Below are positions 35,789 to 46,458 of a stretch of 64,000 nt of DNA, piece by piece. The position numbers and the translations under genes are program-made. The DNA is from Hericium rajendrae (lineage: Eukaryota > Basidiomycota > Agaricomycetes > Russulales > Hericiaceae). The DNA lies in NCBI GenBank assembly GCA_033439255.1, contig CM065885.1, forward strand, positions 2,108,001 to 2,172,000. The letters are read 5' to 3'. Every line of letters begins with the position of its first letter. The stretch's first letter is position 1. The notes under the pieces are model-generated. The model was not told where the DNA came from. It did not search any database and saw only the letters and a list, made by a program, of their open reading frames with translations.

Positions 35789-36064
35789 GACATGACTAGC
35801 AGCTCTGCACATGAGACTTTAAGCCTATGGGTGTCTTCGAGCCAGAGTACTTCGATTCGGAACCATTTCCAGTCAGGGTGCGTGTCGTGTGAATCATCTG
35901 TTAGTAGCTGAAACTTTGAGAGCGCGGAACAATGTGAGGCTGCGCGAACTGCTTAGATGCGAGGCTACGTGTACCGCTGACATGTCAGTTTGATCGTTCC
36001 GCACACCCCAAATACGTTGATGGTCCCTACGCGGCAGAGGGGGGGTGCCGAAAGATGTGCGACG

Positions 36065-37044
36065 TTACGATGTACATTTGCTGTCATGCATGTGCAAGAA
36101 GGCTTTAGACGTCCCTGATTGGCTTTGAACTTCTTGAAAACACCACACACTCGTCCCGGGAGAATGCAAGAAGCGTCTTTCGTGTGCCCCGGAAGAAGAT
36201 CGAGGGCTCTTCCGCATGCGAAAACTTTGGATATATGCCCACCGCTTCGCTTTTAGTTCGTCCGGCTCGGGGAATCCATAATAAGCGGCGACACATAATT
36301 GAGATTCCCTGTGAAGCAGTATCCTTGTTGTCAAGATTGGAGGAACGCTGTACCACGAAGTACTAGGCAGGTCATCAAGGACATTTGTTTGAGCTGCTTT
36401 GTGTTGGCGGACGAAGGCGATATGCGTCGTAAACTTTGTGATACAAGATCTAAAGAAAGGGTTAGCAACAACTGAAAATATCAAGGGACTTGATTGTCTT
36501 CTCAAAGATGGACAAGGAGATCCCGGGAGTTTCGGGGGTAATACAGAGTCGAAGTGATATGAGAGAGAACGAGCGATCTTGATTTCACGGGTTGAAAGCA
36601 CGCAAAAGGAAAAGATACCGACATGTCGAGAGTCTACCTCGGCTAAACGCTCTGACACATAAACTGCACGTCTCGATGTCATGTCGAGCACAAGAAATAT
36701 TGACACTGTAAATCATAGATCAATAAGAATGTACAGTCGCAGAAAATCAATAAACTCCTTACCGGTCCTAACATCCTTCAACAATTCTGCTACAGGCAAG
36801 ATTGTCGTAAAAGAGAAAAGAAAAGCCCGAAGTCTATGCGTTCAACGATTCCCATCGAGAATGAAGAGATCATTCCTGCCTGGGGTAGCCAAGCCCTGAA
36901 GAAGGGAAGAACTCCATTCATAGCACACCACGGGCAATCAACATAAGCCCGAGTTGCAATATCAAACGATGTTGGGGTATTTATGAACCATGATGGTATC
37001 CAGAAAAATGCAGTGAACGACGTACTTGAGCCTCCGCCTCCCAC
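36065..37044 (-). pseudogene. Possible remnant of a second membrane-protein gene
   Basis: Minus-strand stretches such as ITKFTTHIAFVRQ, SWYSVPPILTTRILLH and FSFTTILPVAELLKDV look like pieces of a multi-exon membrane protein; VPPILTTRILLH resembles the tail of DUF6533/6534-type proteins. I could not join them into one frame. It may be a decayed relative of the upstream membrane-protein gene or a gene whose exons I could not resolve. Confidence 0.25.
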
Positions 37045-37053
37045 TCAGATGGT

Positions 37054-40000
37054 CTAGCCCACCTGTATCATAGAAGAGGCCACTACCTCGGGATAAAGCT
37101 GGGCCAGCTCCATCGCACGCCTCAACGAACCATCCTCTTCTCCCAGCTTCCGCTCCTTCGGCGTCAGTGCCTTTCTCAGCTCCCTCGCCCACTGCGCCTC
37201 CGTCTGGTACACATTCCGCCCCTCCGCAAGCTCGCTGATGCGCCGCATGAACCAGAACTCAGCCGTCTCCGTCCACTCGCCGATCCACATCCCGCTGCTC
37301 TCCCACAGCGCAATGCTAGGCCACACGCTCCCACCCGGCGTGCGCCCGATGAGCATCTCGTTCTCCTGCGCGGTCATCGCGTCGCCGATGCTCAGCACGG
37401 GGAGCTGGTGATAGCTCCCGCGGCCGAGCGTCAGCGCTATCGACGACGGGCCCTGCAACGCCACGCCCATGAGCCATGGCGGCCCGTAATGCAGCGCGAG
37501 CCGCCACGCTAATCCTCCACGGAGGAGCCACTGGCGCGCCGGCGGACGGCAAAGCAGCGATTTGATGGCATCTTGATAATCCTTTGGTGAGTTATAGTCT
37601 CCATGAAACCATCTTGTCGTCAGAGAATCGAGATGTTCAGCTGCAGGGGCGCCCAATTCCATCGGGCGGGGAACGCGCCACGTGACGGTGACTCCGCGGC
37701 TCAAAATCCACCGCAATAGATCCATGGGATGCTCACCCGGTAGTTGCTGCCTCCTCGCCGCGACGCGCAGTACACCGTGAGGTTCTAGATACAGCGTGCC
37801 ACGGGCATACCTGGATTCAAAAGCTGGTACATGGACGAAACCTCGCAAATGGGCAGTCTTCAACCATGGCGTAAATGGGGAATGGATGCTGGTGATTGCT
37901 ATAGCCAGAGTAGGACGGGACTGCACATGTTCTACGTGCGAGGGATATTGTGTTCCATTCGCAGATGTTCTAGATTGAAACAGAAGCTGAGCAGCCCCAG
38001 TGTCGTCCGACATCCTCGTAAGCAGCTTCGGTGGCGGGCCATCTATTGCGCCTTGAGAATAAGGGCCGACGTCGAGCTCTTTTCGTATCTCCTGAGTCAA
38101 CGGGGCGGTCTCCGACTCCCGTTCACGTTCACTAAGCGTATCGCTGGTGATTCGCGATTCAAGTGTCCTCCGGGGAGCCGTGACCATGGGCGCAGATCGA
38201 CTGTCATCGGAAACGGGTTTCATAGTGTACTTGAAGGAATTATCAGAAGACGAACCCGGGCGTTCCTCAGGTTGCGATGTCGTCGCTTCCGGCTGACGAG
38301 GGGGCGTGCGACGAGCAGAGGGGAGAGGAGATGCAGCACGGCGAGAAGACGAGCATGATCGCGACCGTGGCCGTGGAGAGCCGTTCTCGCGCCGTGTCCA
38401 CCGATCTGCAGGCCGGAAGCGCTCCGGGGTACGTCCGCGGCGAGAAGAGGACCGGGAACGCGACCGATACCTGGGGCGATTCCACCGGTCTGAAGGCCGA
38501 AAACGCCCCGCAGAGCGCGAGCGCGAGCGAGACCATGATGATGACCTGTGACGACTGAGAGCCGGCGAACGGCGAGGGGAGCGGGAGCGAGAGTGCACGG
38601 GCGGTCGTCCCCGCGAAGTTGCAGCTACGAAATGGTCGCGGGTGAATGCTCTGTCTGCGCGCGTCCAGCGTCCTCGTTCAGTAGGCTGCGCGCGACCGCG
38701 TCCCCGGCCGGTGTCTGTAACAGGAGACCGCCGACAGGGAACATCTGGAGGTGGGCGACTTCTCGGCCGTGACGGTAGATTTGCTGGAGCCCTTGCAATA
38801 CCCGAAGGCTGAGCCGTTTGCTGGGCTTGTTGGACGGTTTGTGAATCAGAAGACTCTGCCACAATCCGCTCGGGGACTACGGGCGACGGACCCGGTCGAG
38901 GACTCGTGCGGCGTTCCGCGCCGGCAGGAACCTGCGCGGGGGCCTTACCTTTCCCAGTTCCATCTGGTAGGGTCGTGGCTACGGGCGTGCCGCTGTTTTC
39001 CGTAGTCCCATTTTTCGGAGCAACGACAGGTTCTACGGTCTTGACCGTCGGAATAGTAGCGTTGGCTACATCTTCTTGCTTGACTATAGCATCCCCTTGT
39101 CCCGCCGCTTTCTTCGCAATATCCAGTGGTCGTTCAGAAGCAGCAATATTCGATTGCGATCCCGCTCGCTGGTTTCCTTCGGTGGGCGGCTGTAGTTGAG
39201 AAGCAGTGGTATGCGGCACAGGAGCGGTTTGCTGAGGTGGTACGGCAGCTTCGATGAACTCTGTTTTGACGGCAACATGGGGCTCTGCTATTTTCTCTCG
39301 CTTCGCAGGAGGAGGACGTTGGCGGGTGTCCGAGACCTTGCGTTTTTCAGGCTTCTTCGAACCCAAAGCATTCTTCTACGCTCAATCTGCAACGTCAGTC
39401 ATAGATCTCAGTAAATTAGAATCCTACTTACGACGAGCTCATCAGACACAAGCATGACTATATGCGCCGTCCGGCTTTGGATGTCCTTCTCGGGGAAATA
39501 CCTGTCGGATACTTCAGAAAATGTATCCCAGAACGTGCCAACGGAGGAACAGTAGAAAGAAGACGGGATCTTGGCACCGTTTTTGAATACGAAGAGCACT
39601 TTATCTCCCCTATATGCGAGTCAACAAGTCAGCAATGCCTAGTGAAAAGTGTGTGTTGCACTACCTTTCGAGCTTTCTGCCAGGATATAGCTTTGCCCAC
39701 TGGGCACTTTCCTCGTTAAAAGCCTCGACAAAGGCGTTGAGAACGTTCTCAATTGGCTGGGACACAAGTAAAGATAAATCAGCGAAGGGGGGAATAATAG
39801 AGGGATCTCGCAACCGCCCGACTCGAACCACGGGTTGGCGGATAGAGCTCAAAATTCGACTGGGAAGAACTTCTAGCGGGCCGTGGATGATCAGATGGAG
39901 CGACCGGTCAATTTATAGTCGAGCGGCTGTGAGACCTCTCCAATGCACATCAACGAACCTCATCGACGTTAAAAGCGCGCGTTTCCATGGGCACACGAGT

Positions 40001-40601
40001 CCCCACCGTCTGTCCGTCCTCCCGTTGCAGATTGAGCTCACAGAGGAACATAATCGACACAGACGATGTCTTGTCTTCTTTCGAGCTCGGCGCCATGTAA
40101 GCGTCGTCGGAAGTTCGATCCACAGCCTTGCCTTTGCCTTTTCCCGTGTCTGAGATGCTGGGCTCAGGTTCATCATCCGATGTCTCCATGTCGGACAACT
40201 CCAGCGATATCGGCTGCAACTTGCTTCCAGACGCACGCGCGTCCACGGTTTCACAGCTTATTTTGCTGCCTGGATGATGTGAGAAATGATGCGACACCGA
40301 ATTGTCAACCACGCACCGCTTGCGACAGCAGCGCCCGTCGGCTCGGGTTCGTCGTGCGCCAGAGACTGACACACCCCGCACACCGCCGTCCGCAGATACT
40401 TGTACACCATCCCACAAGAACTACATTGAGGCAGCTCCTGTACCGCTATTCAGCAAGAAGAAACCGCAGCTGAACGACAAGACTCACCTCTACAATTTCG
40501 CGGGCAGTCTTGTCCGGAGCCGCGTCGCGTCTGACGCATTTACCGCATGGATCCTTCGCGAGACGCGTGAATATGACGCCGCAGTCCGAGCATATCTTCA
40601 T
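37054..40601 (-). CDS. Large RS-rich protein with cysteine-rich N terminus, unknown function
   Basis: Exon 1 (40601-40488) starts MKICSDCGVIF ... CGKC. Exon 2 (40437-40317) adds CSSCGMVYKYL ... CGVC; together they make four CxxC pairs, likely two zinc-binding sites. Exon 3 (about 40269-39959) is acidic and Ser-rich. Further exons at about 39870-39661 and 39602-39425 encode PIENVLNAFVEAFNEES and GDKVLFVFKNGAKIPSSF. The last exon (from about 39374 to 37054, some 770 codons) has a long Ser/Arg-rich middle with many RSRS runs, then a folded C-terminal domain (TAHLRGFVHVPAF, DLLRWILSRGVTVTW, GGLAWRLALHYGPP, SVWPSIALWESSGMW). The join of exons 3 and 4 is uncertain. SR-type stretches suggest an RNA-related nuclear role, but that is an inference. 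It could be two genes. Confidence 0.6.
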
Positions 40602-40934
40602 TCGATTCGGCGGTGTGTTGTAGGTATGAGATGGAGGTAGCGGGAAGCAAGATGTTGAGCTGTGAACGACGCGAGCAAGACGCGAGGTGGGGCCTCGAGG
40701 ATGCACAATAGGCGCCCGTTGTCGGGCGGCTGCAGACCCGCCGGACGTTGGGCAGAATTAGCGCGCTGCTCTCTTTCAACTTCACTGTTGTGTCGCCGTA
40801 CGACATCTCCTGCAGACGTGCCATCGCCGTAAGATGAACTCAGGTCAGTGAATGGATTATGTTCTTAGTTAACAATCTGCAATTCTAGGCGGACGAGCGA
40901 TCGGTGTCCGGTGCCCAGACAGCAATTAACAGTA
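40602..40934. other. Intergenic region; no supported gene
   Basis: Upstream region of the RS-rich gene. No open frame with family resemblance and no repeat recognised. Confidence 0.4.
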
Positions 40935-41540
40935 TGCTAGGACCATGAATGGGGCAAAGAGGCAAGACTTGCCATGACATGTGTGGCACGGGAAATGGCA
41001 CTGAAGCTTTATCCCTCCCCTGTGCTGTGAGGCACCTCTATTCAGTGCGCACCAGATGACAAAGGCTCCAGCGATACTGCCTTGCCTGCGTGCCACCCAA
41101 TCCCAGTAAATGAACGCGGCCGTACCTCCCACTTTTTCTGTTCCCGCCTCAAGGTATATATATAGAGTGCTCGAACGCAGCATATCGACACGAAACACGA
41201 GATCCTTCAACCCTGACAAGTTCATCAACATGCAGCATAAATCTACCCTGTATACTGCAGCCAACGCGTACCTCCAGAGCATGTCTTCTCCCGCTCCCCA
41301 CATGATGCACCGCTGACCGCTATCCTTGCTCATCTACAGGCATTGCCACGAACGGCACACCTGCGCAGGGCGCGCCAAACACTCCTCCCCAAACCTCGCG
41401 AGACGACGGCCGCGGGCACGTCGTCGTTGACATCGGCGACGGAGGCGCCTCGTTCTACAAATGTCGATGTGGATGGTACTCACCCGACGAAGAATCCAGT
41501 AAGAGGCACATGAAAGAGTGCGGCGGCACTCAGAAATAAC
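40935..41540 (+). pseudogene. Solitary relative of cassette part S
   Basis: The upstream elements of S genes are present: GCTAGGACCAT at 40936-40946 and GTATATATATAGAGTGCTCG at 41154-41173. A start MQHKSTLYTAANA (41231) is followed by an intron ending CATCTACAG (41340). The last exon reads GHVVVDIGDGG then a knuckle CRCGWYSPDEESSKRHMKEC (C-x-C-x12-H-x3-C) and GGTQK, stop at 41540. No donor gives the right phase, so the gene may be broken or use a start I have not found. No B or T partner lies beside it. Confidence 0.45.
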
Positions 41541-41875
41541 CGAGCTGGACGGCTACTGATGTCTGAAGCAAACGGTGTTGATGCACTTATGACCCTTTGT
41601 ACTTTATATCGTGCAGCATCATCTATGCTCCAACGTGTATTTCCTTTCCTATCTACGTGTCAGTCCCTAATTCGATCGGAGTACGTGTACTCATGTGCAG
41701 CCTTACCAGACATATCACGAAGTAAGTAACGTGTCTTTATCATTATCGAGCCTATTGAATCCCTCGATGTTGTCAGCATAATTTTTATGCAGCGTGCGTC
41801 TTGTACATCCCATCTGATTCGCTGCTTGTCACGGCTGCTTTCAGCCGCGATTGACCTGGGTACCTGTGTTCATCA

Positions 41876-42073
41876 TCATAACTCATCCGAACTGTGCTTC
41901 TGGCTATCTTCCGGCCACGGTATCCCACGCAACTCCTCAATCAATGGCTTCATTGCAGCCCGAAGCACGGGATGGTGAATAATGGTGCGAATAATGGATA
42001 CGAACCACGCGTCAGACACCGCCAAGATGTCGAAGCCCCGCTTCAAGGCCGCTGGACCCATGCGCAACACCAC
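41876..42073 (-). CDS. Small hypothetical protein (65 codons)
   Basis: Unknown. An open frame MVLRMGPAALKRGFDILAVS ... PLIEELRGIPWPEDSQ could form one or two helices. It is divergent from the peroxiredoxin gene, and a TATATA sequence near 42163-42170 lies between them and could serve either strand. Short length and lack of recognised relatives make this tentative. Confidence 0.25.
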   Translation of the reverse strand: MVLRMGPAALKRGFDILAVSDAWFVSIIRTIIHHPVLRAAMKPLIEELRGIPWPEDSQKHSSDEL

Positions 42074-42261
42074 GCCTTGCTGATTTGTCGAACGTTCAAC
42101 CTGCTGCGAAGCCCGCGATTGCGATCTGCTCGCTCATCTTGTCACGTGCATCTTATCTTATCGTATATAGGCCGACGTCATTGACCCGTTCTCACATCCT
42201 CCCACTCCTATCGTACCATTTGTTCATACCTCCCACCGACATCCACACCGACATCCACACC

Positions 42262-42967
42262 ATGGCTTCCCTCTTTGCGAGCGTCGAGAAGACTGCCCAT
42301 GCCGCCGCTGCCTCGTTCCTCGAGAAAGCACAGATCAAGGTCGGCGAGAAGATCTCCCTCTCCGAGACCGTCAAGGAAGACAATCCCGCCGAACCCATCA
42401 AACTCACCGTCTCCGGAAAGACTTTGATCGTACGTGCCCTTCGAGTGCCGCAAAGCCGTTGAACATGCTGACGCGGCGTGCTAGCTCGGTGTGCCCGCCG
42501 CATTCTCCCCGCCCTGCAGCGAGGAGCTGCCCGGCTACATCGCGAAGTACGACGAGTTCAAGGCGCATGGCATTAGCGAGATTTACGTTGTCTCCGTGAA
42601 TGATGCGTTCGTCACCAAGTGCATATCATCGCTTCTTCATGATTTCGCATGCTGACTTGGGTGTGCAGGGCCTGGAAGGCCAAGCTCGCGCCGGAGGGGA
42701 CCCCGATCCACTTCATCGCGGACGATCGGGCCGCATTCACGGCGTCCCTGGGTCTGCTCCAGGACGCGACAGGCCTGCTCGGCTCGCCGCGCTCGAAGGT
42801 GTGTGCTCCTGTTCGTTTTGCATGTAATCGTGTTCTGATCGCCGCATGTCTGGGCACAGCGCTATGCCATCGTGACCGAGAACGATGTCGTCAAGCACCT
42901 CGTTATCGAGGAGGACTCGTCCAAAGTCGTGTCCACTGAGGCGGGCAAGATCCTTGCGCTTTTGTAG
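42262..42967 (+). CDS. Peroxiredoxin, Prx5/AhpC-TSA type (thioredoxin peroxidase)
   Basis: Four exons (42262-42429, 42485-42618, 42669-42798, 42860-42967) join in phase to 179 aa. Reduces hydrogen peroxide and organic peroxides using thioredoxin or glutathione. The peroxidatic Cys sits in GVPAAFSPPCSEELPGYI (family consensus GVPGAFTPxCS). Other matches are KYDEFKAHGISEIYVVSVND, FVTKAWKAKLAPEGTPIHF, ADDRAAFTASLGL, GLLGSPRSKRYAIV and a C-terminal TEAGKILALL. No C-terminal SKL-type signal and no obvious presequence, so probably cytosolic. All introns are 50-61 nt GT-AG. TATA-like sequence near 42163. The gene is whole and unrelated to the neighbouring cassettes. Confidence 0.95.
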
Positions 42968-43361
42968 ATGTTGGAAGAAGCAGAGCGTGTAGGACCCGTC
43001 ATTATGTATTTGTAGGCATGTGAACAACTCAACAGTGGACATATGTGTCGATGGTCCGGTCCACTGAGTTACTGACAGGACGCGATCATGCAGAATAGGT
43101 GAAAGGAAAGACATGTTATACAGCACGGATATATGATACATACATGGATACGAAGGGTTATAAATGCATCGACCTCGTTCATTTGTGCTTCGCTGTCCAG
43201 TCAAGTAACTTCCGAATTCTGTGTACTCTTTCATGTGCTTATCATTGGAATTTTAATTATAAGAGTAGCCTATTACTTAGATTGATACAACTTCTGTTGG
43301 ATATCGTAGTGCGAACGAGGGGGAGGGTTAAAACGTTTAGGGGAGGTTGTGATGTCTGCGC

Positions 43362-43408
43362 ACTGACGTAAGATGCATGATGCATGCAGAATGCATGACG
43401 GGCGTCTA
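43362..43408. promoter_or_regulatory. Conserved inverted-repeat element upstream of B4
   Basis: CTGACGTAAGATGCATGATG ... ATGACGGGCGTCT: arms AGATGC and GCGTCT around an extended ATGCA-rich spacer. The sequence AACTTGAACTGAACGTC downstream is also shared by other B copies. Confidence 0.55.
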
Positions 43409-43526
43409 ACATGAACTTGAACTGAACGTCTTATAATACTTGTCTTCGACACTATCAACCACCTCGTCGCGAGTCCGTCCCTGTCCGTCTCGCTGCGTAG
43501 CGCCTTGGACATCCAGGAGCGTCTAG

Positions 43527-43578
43527 GTACATCTAAGTCGTTCTTTACCACAGTGCGTCTGAACGAATTTAACCATAG
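43527..43578 (+). promoter_or_regulatory. Putative 5' leader intron of B4
   Basis: A donor TCTAG/GTACAT and an acceptor TTTAACCATAG flank 52 bases just upstream of the B4 ATG. B5, B6, B7 and B9 have the same GAG/GTACGT-like donor, and B4, B6, B7 and B9 the same CATAG-like acceptor. This suggests a spliced untranslated leader for the family. Confidence 0.45.
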
Positions 43579-43599
43579 CGCCATCACGTGTACCGTTCT

Positions 43600-44839
43600 A
43601 TGAGACCATCATTTATACGAGCTCAATGGCCGTCAGGCCTCCTGTCTAATTCATCTTCCAAGCGATGCAGGATCTGCCCACAAAAGTTTTGCCTCACAAG
43701 TAGGAATCGTTCAGTTTCCACATCTCAAGCATCTACGAAGTCGTACGATATCACTGCAGACTTGCCTCCCACCAATAAACAAGTATCACGGCCTGCGGCA
43801 CGTCCCGTAGCCTCTTCCCTACCCCGGCATTCCTCGCCTGATAGAACAGTCGCACCTACCGAGTCGACTCCAAAAAGGCGAAAAACTGGACCACCACGCC
43901 GTTGGACAATTACAACGCTCGACCCTGCGCGACTCGATTCCAGCTGTTTTCTGGACATCTCTGGCCACAGCGATGTCGCCATCTATGATTCCGCTGCTCC
44001 CGATTCCCCGAGCTTCCTGCGCATGACATACGCGACATCCAGCCGCGAACGTTTTCCGCCGGACACACGCGGCTTCCTCTACTTCCACCGGGACGCGCGT
44101 GATCCATTGCTGTCGCAGATCCGCTTCCGCATTGCACAGGACCAGGACCACGACCCCGCACGGAGCTTTATTTCCGGGCACGACGTCACGTATGGCAGCG
44201 GCTTCACCTGGCACATCCCGCTCGTGACTGCCGCGAAGAATCCCAAGTTGCGCGAGGTGCTTCTACGCGATGGACTTGTCGACGACGCGCTCCTCGCACA
44301 GCTTCAGGCGCGTCTGCCAGCTGACTTGGGCTCCTGTCGCCTCAAGCGCGCCGTGAGCGTACTCGACCAGCCATTCATACTTGACTTCAAGAACTGGTCA
44401 TTAGACCTTGTCGTGCGCGTCGCGGGGCAGGACCGGCGGTACCATACAGACGGGCCGCTGACGTACTACACAGGGAAGAGCAAATACCTGGTTTACGAAG
44501 GTGAGGTCTCGATGCTGCATGTGTTCGACGTGCAGCGCTCACACTCGTTGTCCCGCAGCGGGGTCGGCGCTGTGCCGCTTGGAGCGCTCGGACCTCCCGC
44601 AACATGCGCGCCGACGCATCGTGGTGATGCGCCTGCTGAAGATCCTGCAGCCTCCGAAGCGTCGCCCCGACCTGCCGCCGACGTGTGATATGACCGTGCC
44701 GGCGGAAGGCGAGATATTCACGTTGAGTCAACGCATGTGGTACCGTGATGTGGATAGACGTGGGAAGAGCGCAGAGGTCTTACGATTGCTCTACGATGCC
44801 CCCGACGACGGTGAGCAGGCATCTGGCCAGTCGTCGTGA
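43600..44839 (+). CDS. Cassette protein B4 (unknown function, paralogue family)
   Basis: Exons 43600-44500 and 44559-44839 with a 58-nt intron (GTGAGG...CCCGCAG) give 393 aa from MRPSFIRAQWPSG. Motifs: basic, acid-poor N terminus; basic cluster PKRRKTGPPRR; TLDPARLDSSCFLD; GFLYFHRDARDPLLSQIRFR; SGHDVTYGSGF; LRDGLVDDALLAQLQA; VLDQPFILDF; KYLVYE; then GSALCRLER, MWYRDVDRRGK and VLRLLYDAPDDGE. First member of the right-hand cluster. It converges on the intact S-C, with about 190 bp between stops. The pair B4/S-C is the best-preserved B-S pair along with B7-type copies lacking S. Confidence 0.78.
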
Positions 44840-45029
44840 CCTGCTACACGGTCCTCCATTGGTGCATCCGGTTCAATGAGCTATTGATACAAAGTGATCA
44901 TGCCAATGGAAAAAAGTAGCACATTACGCTACAGGTAGAAGATGCACAACATAAAGTACAAAATGTTATACATGTACTAACTTCGTTTGCCGGTGCTTCC
45001 GGCGCCAACAGCTGAGCCGATCAGTCCAG

Positions 45030-45547
45030 TTATTTTTGACTGCCATGGCAGTCTTTCATGTGATGGTCATTGGATTCTTTATCGTGAGAGTACCAACCAC
45101 ACCGGTTGCACATGTAGAACGGGGGCCCGCCGTCAGCAAGGTGCACGACGTCATACCCGCGGCCGCCGACATTTCGAACTCTTCGAGGGATCTGAGCACG
45201 GTCTAGCGCGTCATGAGCATCGCGTTGAAGCATGCGCGCCCTGGTGGACAGAACAGGGATCAACATCTGCTCTGGGGTATAGTGCCTGTTCTTGGGCTGG
45301 AGACCACAATCCAATGCAGTCTTCACGGCTTGCGATAGTAGGACGTCTCTGGAGAAACATGGGCCAAGGACGTTGTATGCCCATTGGATCGTCTCCGTGG
45401 GGTTGGCGTCAGGAGGGAGGGCTGGATGGACATCAGTGATGTACCGTATGCGCGAAGTGGATGCGACTTGCGGTGCGGGTAGACGTCCTCGGGCCTTACA
45501 CTGGTGTCTGATTTGGGTTCGTGTTGGCTATGATCAAACGAGGTCAT
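45030..45547 (-). CDS. Cassette protein S-C, CCHC zinc-knuckle protein
   Basis: Exons 45547-45472 and 45421-45030 give 155 aa. The intron begins GC (CACC/GCAAGT) and ends CATCCAG, a GC-AG intron. The protein starts MTSFDHSQHEPKSDTS, has a proline-rich PEDVYPH segment, a helical middle (ETIQWAYNVLGPCFSRDVLL, KNRHYTPEQM, DALDRAQIPRRVRNVG) and ends VVHLADGGPPFYMC then C-x2-C-x12-H-x3-C (CNRCGWYSHD ... HHMKDCH). Such a knuckle binds zinc and may contact nucleic acid or protein; the function is unknown. TATA at 45603-45612. Converges on B4. Frame whole; one of two intact S copies. Confidence 0.65.
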
Positions 45548-45602
45548 GGTGGTGAATTGGTCGGGCTTGGGTGGATTTCGTGTGGCATTATGCGCTCGAG
45601 AG

Positions 45603-45612
45603 CTCTATATAA
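45603..45612 (-). promoter_or_regulatory. TATA box of S copy C
   Basis: Reverse complement reads TTATATAGAGCTCTCGAGCG, about 57 bases before the S-C ATG, matching the context of other S copies. Confidence 0.55.
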
Positions 45613-45760
45613 CTTCTGGTAGTGACAGACAAAGCGGAAGGGGTTTTACTTTGTAGGGGTTGGTTTCCTTTGTTGATAATGCCCGGCACGCGGGCAAAAA
45701 GTCTATCTCGTTTCCGCAGACATGCCACCATATTGTCGCGGCGAGTCTTTTTTCCCCTTC

Positions 45761-46131
45761 ATAGTCCTAGCGTGGTAAGCATTTGCCTAGGCTGGGCTTT
45801 TATCCACAGCTTTGCGTTTACCTACCGCCTCATATGAACTATTAAAAGGTAGCATGACGGCTGAATAACGAGTCAATCTGGATACAATCTCACCTGTGTA
45901 TATACGTGGACTTGCAGTGAAGATGAGATACCTCCAATGGGGTCCTCCAGTCGGATCAGCGCCGCGCCCCATACGCCCGTTGCATCGAGGACTTCCCAGC
46001 CCAGTGATTCAGTCGAGGAAATGAAGCTTGTGGTCGAATTTGTCCGCGAGGAGGACGTCGTGGAGGACAGATAGGGGCAGATGTGACCATTCACTGGCAT
46101 TGCTTACCTGGAGCACGTCGACGAGCAGCAT
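45761..46131 (-). pseudogene. Cassette part T, copy C (degenerate)
   Basis: Starts at 46131 with MLLVDVLQVSNASEWSHLPL and continues VLHDVLLADKFDHKLHFLD, then a stop, then an in-frame stretch ending RYLIFTASPRIYTG at the conserved intron donor ACACAG/GTGAGA. This is the most readable T copy and suggests what the ancestral protein looked like, with only one clear stop in the first exon. The acceptor side of the intron is altered. The CTAGGACTAT form of the shared element lies at 45761-45771. Confidence 0.45.
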
Positions 46132-46228
46132 GAGAATCACTTGCCTATTGCTTAGACTGATACACAGCACTACTGTTGGTTCTCGTACTTAGTATGAACG
46201 TGGGGGAAGAGATTTTGAAAGTTGTCGC

Positions 46229-46281
46229 ACTGACATAAGACGCATGATGCATGATGTATGACGGGCTATGACGGGCGTCTA
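46229..46281. promoter_or_regulatory. Conserved inverted-repeat element upstream of B5
   Basis: CTGACATAAGACGCATGATG ... ATGACGGGCGTCTAATAT between divergent T-C and B5. The GACGGGC block is partly duplicated here (ATGACGGGCTATGACGGGCG), lengthening the spacer. Confidence 0.55.
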
Positions 46282-46458
46282 ATATAACTTGAACTGAACG
46301 TCTTCAGTGTCCTCGACACCATCATCCACCTCGTCGCGAGTCCGTCCCTGTCTGTCTCACTACGTAGCCGGCTTCGACGTCGAGGTACGTCCGATTTCCT
46401 TTTTCCCATATTATATTCAAAAAAAAATCTAATATAGCACCGCCCCATAAGACGTTCT

